Below, in pieces: positions 4,974 to 9,523 of a stretch of DNA of 9,523 nucleotides (positions within the stretch are counted from its first letter, which is position 1; the number at the start of each line of letters is the position of its first letter). The notes beneath the pieces were generated by a model. The model searched no databases. It saw only the letters and a list, made by a program, of their open reading frames with translations, and was not told where the DNA came from. This DNA is from Flavobacteriaceae bacterium (GTDB taxonomy: Bacteria > Bacteroidota > Bacteroidia > Flavobacteriales > Flavobacteriaceae): positions 5,605 to 15,127 of the forward strand of contig NZDM01000033.1 in assembly GCA_002690085.1 (NCBI GenBank). Direction: 5' to 3'. The translations under genes were made by a program, and so were the position numbers.

Positions 4974-7616
4974 ATGCCTACTCAAAATATAATGACACAA
5001 AAATTCATAAAAAAAATTTCATTATTTATTGCCATTTCCCCATGGTTTGTGTGCTCTCAAACGACACTTCCTAAGGTGTACTCAACTACCGAAATTAGTT
5101 CTGTAGAAGCCCCTGAAATGGATGGTTTTATCAACGATAAAATATGGAATAATGTTCCTTGGGGGTCAAATTTTATTGAAGTTAATCCCGATGAAAACAC
5201 CCCTCCAACAGAGCAGACTAAATTCAAGATTCTGTACGATCAAAAATATTTATATGTAGCACTTTTGGCTTTGGATGCCTCCCCCAAACACATCACCAAA
5301 CGCCTTTCAAGGAGAGATGGTTTTGAAGGGGACCGCATTAATGTGCTGATCGATAGTTACCACGATTTACGAACCGCTTTTTTATTTACAGTAACTGCCG
5401 CTGGGGTAAGGGGCGATGAAATTGTCACTAACAATGGGGATGATATTGACGACAGCTGGAATCCAATTTGGAGTGCAAAGGCACAAATCATATTGGAGGG
5501 TTGGTCTGCTGAAATGAAAATTCCATTGAGTCAGTTGCGTTTTGGCAATGCTAGGGAGCAAGTTTGGGGTTTGAATGTCGTTAGAAACTTATTTCGTGAG
5601 AATGAATTGTCCGCATGGGATCGCATCCCTGTAGGTTCTGCGGGCTGGGTGAGCGAAGCAGGACAGCTCAGAGGCCTGAAAAACATAAAACCTCAAAAGC
5701 AAATTGAAGTACAGCCCTTTTTAGCGGTTCAAAAGGAAACATACGAAGCAGAAATTGGAAATCCATATCGTGACGGCCACGATTCCAAAATTAATGCGGG
5801 CCTGGATGCAAAAATTGGCATTACGAATGACTTAACCCTTGATCTTACTATTAATCCTGATTTTGGGCAAGTAGAAGCAGACCCGGCCGCTATTGCATTG
5901 GATGGGTTTGAAATTTTCAACAAGGAACAACGGCCATTTTTTGTAGAAAATAAAAATATTTTTGATTATCGATATGCTGGCGGGTATAGTAGAGATAATT
6001 TATTTTTTTCAAGGCGAATTGGAAGAGTACCTCAATTTTTCCCCGATATTGAAGAAGGGGCCTACACAAATCGCCCTGGAAACACCAAGATTTTAGGGGC
6101 AATAAAGTTTAGTGGCAAAACTAAAAATGGCTGGTCTATCGGTGTTTTGGAAAGCATGGCATCAGAAGAGTATTTGGAAATAAATAACGATGGGCTTACT
6201 TCAAAGTCTCTAGTCGAACCCCTGACAAATTATTTCGTTGGTAGGGTGCAAAAGGATATGAACAACAGAAATACTTTTTTTGGCGGTATTTTTACTGCCA
6301 CTAACAGGTCTCTTACTGAAGCGACTTCTGGGCTTAGAGAGGCTGCCTATTCCGGTGGTATCGACTTTAGGCACCAATGGAAAGACAGAACGTATTATCT
6401 TCAGACCAATTTTGTTATGAGCCATGTTAAGGGCAGCCCAGAATCTATTCTTGCAACCCAGCAAAGCTTAACACATCTTTTTGATCGTGTGGACGCAACA
6501 CATGTACAACTTGATCCTACACGCACCTCGCTAACAGGGACTGGAGGTCTTTTTGAGATTGGTAAAGACGGAGGCAAAAATTGGAATTATGACCTAAGTA
6601 TTAAATGGTCTTCTCCTGAACTTGAGCTCAACGATATTGGTTTTTTGAGACGCACTGATTATAAATTCCAGGTTTTTAATTTAAAATATCAAACCGCAAA
6701 GCCTTTTTCAATTTTTAGAAGTATTAATCTTGATTTTAATCAATTTACATCTTTTGATTTTGAAAACAATCACAATAGAACACAATATCGATTCAGGCCA
6801 AGGTTAACTTTTTTAGACAATTCAAGAATTAATTTAGGAATAACTCATAGACCTAGAATATACAAAAATACTGAACTAAGAGGGGGACCACGCTGGCGTT
6901 TTTCCGAAGAAAATTCCAAGTCACTTTTTTTTAACACAGATGAACGTAAAAAAATTAATGGTAAAATAGGAATTGTACACTCAAAATTAAAAGAAAATAA
7001 TGCCTCAGTTCTGAAATTTGAATTGGATTTTAATTGTCAAGTTATCAATGCTTTAAATTTCACATTATCAACAGAATTTTCAAAACAATTTAACCAAACA
7101 CAGTATATTACTCAAAAGGCATACCTTAACTCCAAAAGATATATTCTTGGGTCAATTGATAATCAGACTTTACAATCCACCTTCCGCATAAATTATACTA
7201 TAAACCCTAACTTGAGCCTTCAATATTATGCACAACCCTTTATTTCTAAAGGGCGGTACTCAGATTTTAAGTATGTTACGGATGCTACTGCCAATAGACT
7301 TTCTGACCGTTTCCAGCTTTATGACAACACCCAAGTTCAATACGAGGAGGGGACCTATTATTTTGATGACAATTTAGACGGCCTTAATGACTACAATATG
7401 TCAAATCCAGACTTCTCTGTTGTTCAATTCAACTCCAATTTGGTGCTGCGTTGGGAGTACATTCCAGGGTCTGAATTGTTTTTGGTTTGGTCCCAAGGAA
7501 TTAGAACAGATGTTTCATTAGAAAACGGGCTCATCGAAGGGGCTCAAAACGGAATTTTAGAGCATCAGCCTCAAAATATTTTCTTAATAAAAGCCACTTA
7601 CCGCTTCAACTTATAA
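4974..7616 (+). CDS. Secreted/outer-membrane protein with CBM9-like and DUF5916 domains, function unknown
   Basis: The 880-residue protein begins with a signal peptide: basic FIKK at residues 11-14, a hydrophobic core ISLFIAISPWFV, and likely cleavage near CSQT (27-30). Residues about 40-235 look like a CBM9-type beta-sandwich (APEMDGFINDKIWNN, LYDQKYLYVALLALDA, WSAEMKIPLSQLRFG, WGLNVVRN). The rest is the DUF5916 region, marked by LTINPDFGQVEADPA at 291-305 and the nearby QRPFFVENKNIFDY at 319-332. The C-terminal half is rich in alternating aromatic and polar strands and ends in KATYRFNL, like an outer-membrane beta-barrel; that is an inference. Such proteins are often labelled 'carbohydrate binding family 9' or 'hydrolase', but I see no catalytic motif and no established reaction. 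An alternative start is Met7 at 4992, which would place the basic residues closer to the N-terminus as is usual in signal peptides. It stands alone, divergent from rplM and 81 bp before ctaB. Confidence 0.85.
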   Translation: MPTQNIMTQKFIKKISLFIAISPWFVCSQTTLPKVYSTTEISSVEAPEMDGFINDKIWNNVPWGSNFIEVNPDENTPPTEQTKFKILYDQKYLYVALLALDASPKHITKRLSRRDGFEGDRINVLIDSYHDLRTAFLFTVTAAGVRGDEIVTNNGDDIDDSWNPIWSAKAQIILEGWSAEMKIPLSQLRFGNAREQVWGLNVVRNLFRENELSAWDRIPVGSAGWVSEAGQLRGLKNIKPQKQIEVQPFLAVQKETYEAEIGNPYRDGHDSKINAGLDAKIGITNDLTLDLTINPDFGQVEADPAAIALDGFEIFNKEQRPFFVENKNIFDYRYAGGYSRDNLFFSRRIGRVPQFFPDIEEGAYTNRPGNTKILGAIKFSGKTKNGWSIGVLESMASEEYLEINNDGLTSKSLVEPLTNYFVGRVQKDMNNRNTFFGGIFTATNRSLTEATSGLREAAYSGGIDFRHQWKDRTYYLQTNFVMSHVKGSPESILATQQSLTHLFDRVDATHVQLDPTRTSLTGTGGLFEIGKDGGKNWNYDLSIKWSSPELELNDIGFLRRTDYKFQVFNLKYQTAKPFSIFRSINLDFNQFTSFDFENNHNRTQYRFRPRLTFLDNSRINLGITHRPRIYKNTELRGGPRWRFSEENSKSLFFNTDERKKINGKIGIVHSKLKENNASVLKFELDFNCQVINALNFTLSTEFSKQFNQTQYITQKAYLNSKRYILGSIDNQTLQSTFRINYTINPNLSLQYYAQPFISKGRYSDFKYVTDATANRLSDRFQLYDNTQVQYEEGTYYFDDNLDGLNDYNMSNPDFSVVQFNSNLVLRWEYIPGSELFLVWSQGIRTDVSLENGLIEGAQNGILEHQPQNIFLIKATYRFNL

Positions 7617-7648
7617 GCTGTTGGCTTTTCCAAGAACGTTTTTATGAT

Positions 7649-7670
7649 ATTATATTGAATAAAATATAAT
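7649..7670. repeat. AT-only inverted repeat before ctaB
   Basis: ATTATATT and AATATAAT form a perfect 8-bp inverted repeat around a 6-base centre (GAATAA). It overlaps the -33 element of the putative ctaB promoter. It could be an operator or a weak stem at the 3' end of the DUF5916 transcript; with no GC pairs and no T-tract it is a poor terminator. Confidence 0.4.
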
Positions 7671-7685
7671 TAAGAATTATCTTTG
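7655..7685 (+). promoter_or_regulatory. Promoter of ctaB and the oxidase cluster
   Basis: TTG (7655-7657), exactly 20 bp, then TATCTTTG (7678-7685) matches the Bacteroidota promoter in both halves and in spacing. Transcription is expected near 7690, only about 8 bases before the first ATG (7698) and about 23 before the in-frame ATG at 7713. Either the message is almost leaderless or translation begins at the second ATG. Confidence 0.7.
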
Positions 7686-7697
7686 TAAACTTAAGAA

Positions 7698-8606
7698 ATG
7701 GATCCCAACGCTATGGCCCAAAATGTTGTCTTGTCTAAAACACCTGTCAGTCGTTTAAGCGATTTTAAAGTGATTACAAAAATGGGGCTATCCCTAAGTG
7801 TGGTTTTTTCTTGTATCTCGGGCTATTTACTTGCCGCTGAAACAATAAACATTTCAAGGCTTGTTTTTCTTGCAATTGGCGGTTATTGTATGGTAGGTGC
7901 TTCCAATATATTCAATCAAATCATAGAAAGGGATTTGGATGCCCTTATGGAGCGAACCAAAAACAGACCGATTCCAAAGGGAAGAATATCTGTTAAAAAT
8001 GCATTCATACTTGCGACAATTCTTACAATAATTGGGTTGATTATTTTGTACGCGATCAATCCAATTACTGCTATGTTTGCGGCCATTTCAATATTTATTT
8101 ACACCAGTGTTTACACGCCGCTTAAACAAAAGACAGCACTTTCTGTTTTAGCCGGTGCTATCCCCGGCGCCATTCCATTTATGTTAGGCTGGGTTGCTTG
8201 CACAGGGCATTTTGGCTTGGAAGCGTGCGTTTTATTTATGATGCAGTTTTTTTGGCAATTTCCGCATTTTTGGTCGATCGCTTGGTTGCTAGATAAAGAT
8301 TATAAAAAAGCAGGTTTTAAAATGTTGCCCACGGGCTCCAAAGACAGAGGCACTGTGGTTCAAATCATTGGTTACATATGCTGGACAATATTAATATGTC
8401 TGGCTCCATTATCAGACTTTACTGGAGGCTTGAAGCTCTCAATATATGCCGCCATACCTGTCATTATTGTAGGCTTGGTCTTTTTGTACTATGGGTTTAA
8501 GCTTTTTAAAAACAAATCCGAAAATGCGGCAAAAAAATTGATGGCTGTAAGCATTATATATTTAATGAGTATGCAGATTGTTTATGTTATAGATAAATTT
8601 ATTTGA
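7698..8606 (+). CDS. ctaB: Heme O synthase (protoheme IX farnesyltransferase)
   Basis: This inner-membrane UbiA-family prenyltransferase adds a farnesyl group to heme B, giving heme O, the precursor of heme A in aa3/caa3-type oxidases. The 302-residue product has the substrate-binding motif NQIIERDLDALMERTKNRP at residues 73-91, with acidic residues Glu77 and Asp81 in place of the common Asp-xxx-Asp, as also seen in COX10-type enzymes. It also has YTPLKQKT at 139-146, GAIPGAIPFMLGW at 153-165, QFPHFWSIAW at 187-196 and DKDYKKAGFKMLP at 199-211. About eight hydrophobic segments are visible between residues 29 and 298. Met6 (7713) is a realistic alternative start given the position of the promoter. 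The gene overlaps no ATG downstream; the next start follows its stop by 5 bp, so the cluster is an operon. The gene is also called cyoE. Heme A synthase is not in the window. Confidence 0.96.
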   Translation: MDPNAMAQNVVLSKTPVSRLSDFKVITKMGLSLSVVFSCISGYLLAAETINISRLVFLAIGGYCMVGASNIFNQIIERDLDALMERTKNRPIPKGRISVKNAFILATILTIIGLIILYAINPITAMFAAISIFIYTSVYTPLKQKTALSVLAGAIPGAIPFMLGWVACTGHFGLEACVLFMMQFFWQFPHFWSIAWLLDKDYKKAGFKMLPTGSKDRGTVVQIIGYICWTILICLAPLSDFTGGLKLSIYAAIPVIIVGLVFLYYGFKLFKNKSENAAKKLMAVSIIYLMSMQIVYVIDKFI

Positions 8607-8611
8607 AAGCT

Positions 8612-9202
8612 ATGGATTTAACAAAAGGAACTTTAAAACAAAAGAAGGAACACGCCAAGAAAATGATGTTGTGGTTTGGCATCGTATCTCTAATCATGTC
8701 TTTTGGAGGTCTTACTAGCGCTTTTATAGTAAGCAGCACCCGAGAAGATTGGGTTCGCAATTTTCAGTTGCCGGAGTCATTCACAATCAGTACAATTATA
8801 ATTTTACTGAGTAGTATCTTGCTTTTTGCTTCTAAAAAAATGCTGATTAAAGCGCAGTATTCAAGGAGCGTGGCTTTACTTATAGGTACTTTTGTTTTCG
8901 GTCTGGCTTTTATTTATACCCAATTTTCGGGATTTAATGAGCTCATATCCATGGGGTATAATTTCACAGGCCCAACCAGTAATATTACCATGTCTTATAT
9001 TTACATCATTGCTGTATTTCATATTATTCATGTTTTGGCAGGATTGTTATGCCTGGCCGTTGTTATTATTAGGCATTTAAAAAAGGCGTATACACCTAAA
9101 GACAAAACCGGATTTGATTTAGCTTCAACATTTTGGCATTTTATTGACCTTTTATGGCTGTACCTCTTTTTCTTTATATATTTCTTTAACAGAATAAATT
9201 AA
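8612..9202 (+). CDS. Cytochrome c oxidase subunit III-like protein, short form
   Basis: A member of the heme-copper oxidase subunit III family, an inner-membrane partner of the proton-pumping terminal oxidase. With the ATG at 8612 it has 196 residues and five hydrophobic segments at about 19-41, 58-74, 88-103, 127-153 and 171-193. This matches the five-helix short form of subunit III rather than the seven-helix mitochondrial form. Conserved family features are FHIIHVLAGL at 136-145 and STFWHFIDLLWLYLFFFIY at 172-190. A longer reading from a TTG at 8603 would overlap the ctaB stop, but the ATG is far more likely and gives a normal 5-bp intergenic gap. It is followed after 34 bp by a second subunit III gene. 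Paired subunit III genes beside ctaB are common in Flavobacteriia. A coxC/ctaE symbol would be reasonable but is not unique, so none is given. Confidence 0.9.
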   Translation: MDLTKGTLKQKKEHAKKMMLWFGIVSLIMSFGGLTSAFIVSSTREDWVRNFQLPESFTISTIIILLSSILLFASKKMLIKAQYSRSVALLIGTFVFGLAFIYTQFSGFNELISMGYNFTGPTSNITMSYIYIIAVFHIIHVLAGLLCLAVVIIRHLKKAYTPKDKTGFDLASTFWHFIDLLWLYLFFFIYFFNRIN

Positions 9203-9203
9203 T

Positions 9204-9211
9204 TATTTTTG
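9204..9211 (+). promoter_or_regulatory. Possible internal -7 motif before the second subunit III gene
   Basis: TATTTTTG fits TAnnTTTG, 25 bp before the ATG at 9237, in the 34-bp gap between the two subunit III genes. There is no TTG at the -33 place. It may be chance in AT-rich DNA, or a weak internal promoter that raises output of the downstream oxidase genes. Confidence 0.25.
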
Positions 9212-9236
9212 CAAAACTCAAAATAACTTATAAACT

Positions 9237-9523
9237 ATGGATTCTACAGCATTAAGCACAGGAACAGAAGGGACCACTTGGGGCGGCGGCAACCAGCCAC
9301 TCAAATCTAGTTATGGAAAAATGATGATGTGGTTCTTTATCGTTTCGGATGCTTTGACCTTTTCTGGGTTTTTAGCGGCCTATGGTTTTTCAAGGTTTAA
9401 ATTTATTGACTACTGGCCTATAGCTGATGAGGTGTTTACGCACGTCCCTTTTTTACACGGACAAGAGCTGCCCATGATTTATGTAGCTTTTATGACATTC
9501 ATTCTCATTATGTCTTCAGTAAC
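9237..9523 (+). CDS. Cytochrome c oxidase subunit III, second copy, N-terminal part cut by window edge
   Basis: An open frame of 95 codons runs from the ATG at 9237 to the right edge without a stop. A Gly/Thr-rich N-terminus (STGTEGTTWGGGNQPLKSSYG) leads into a helix at about residues 29-50 containing KMMMWFFIVSDALTFSGFLA. This 'K.MMW.F..SD...F..F' pattern is the first helix of heme-copper oxidase subunit III, where the Ser-Asp-Ala is typical. After a loop (YWPIADEVFTHVPFLHGQELP) a second helix starts near residue 80. It resembles but is not the same as the upstream 196-residue protein, which starts its first helix with KKMMLWFGIVS. The two are therefore paralogues rather than one broken gene. 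The start has the A-rich ACTTATAAACT sequence before it, and no in-frame alternative lies closer to the first helix without shortening the tail. Confidence 0.87.
   Translation, partial: MDSTALSTGTEGTTWGGGNQPLKSSYGKMMMWFFIVSDALTFSGFLAAYGFSRFKFIDYWPIADEVFTHVPFLHGQELPMIYVAFMTFILIMSSV

Noticed and set aside
5729..6464. Three minus-strand open frames inside the DUF5916 gene
   Set aside because: Short shadows of a continuous 880-codon gene on the other strand.
7615..7629. AAGC/GCTT mini-hairpin at the end of the DUF5916 gene as a terminator
   Set aside because: A 4-bp stem that competes with another 4-bp pairing (TTGG/CCAA) and has only a very short T-tract; too weak to call.
8603..8611. TTG start for the first subunit III gene, overlapping the ctaB stop
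   Set aside because: The in-frame ATG three codons later is the more likely start; the extra residues (Met-Lys-Ala) have no support.
8892..9080. 62-residue plus-strand open frame inside the first subunit III gene
   Set aside because: An out-of-frame reading of a membrane protein; no independent start signal or family match.

Overview
The window is a stretch of ordinary core chromosome from a member of the Bacteroidota, most probably a marine-type flavobacterium (Flavobacteriia). This assignment is an inference. It rests on AT-rich DNA, start codons preceded by A-rich stretches with no Shine-Dalgarno sequence, several promoters of the Bacteroidota form (TTG or TTTG, about 20 bp, then TAnnTTTG), a DUF5916 outer-membrane-type protein, and a ctaB gene followed by two tandem cytochrome oxidase subunit III genes. 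All of these are common in that class.

Left half, minus strand (read from right to left): rplM-rpsI (L13, S9; the stop and start codons overlap by one base), then rpsB-tsf (S2, EF-Ts), then pyrH-frr (UMP kinase, ribosome recycling factor), and finally the N-terminal 139 residues of an RND/MMPL-type membrane transporter that runs off the left edge. rplM has a convincing promoter and a GTG start. A clear hairpin-plus-T-tract terminator ends the tsf transcript, and pyrH has its own -7 motif just after it. The rpsI-rpsB and rpsB-tsf gaps hold AT-rich hairpins that may be attenuators or weak terminators. The products together make and recycle the translation machinery, with pyrH supplying pyrimidine nucleotides.

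Right half, plus strand: divergent from rplM across a 222-bp gap lies an 880-residue secreted protein with a CBM9-like N-terminal domain and a DUF5916 C-terminal region, of unknown function. It is followed by a respiratory cluster: heme O synthase (ctaB), a short subunit III-like protein of the heme-copper oxidase family, and the start of a second subunit III cut by the right edge. CtaB makes the heme precursor for the terminal oxidase that the two subunit III proteins belong to.

I found no tRNA, rRNA, CRISPR array, insertion sequence, integrase, toxin-antitoxin pair or defence gene, and no gene-free stretch longer than 222 bp. I do not see evidence of an undescribed system. The points worth a second look are regulatory (leader hairpins, an inverted repeat over a promoter, nearly leaderless transcripts, start-site choice) and the unknown role of the DUF5916 protein.
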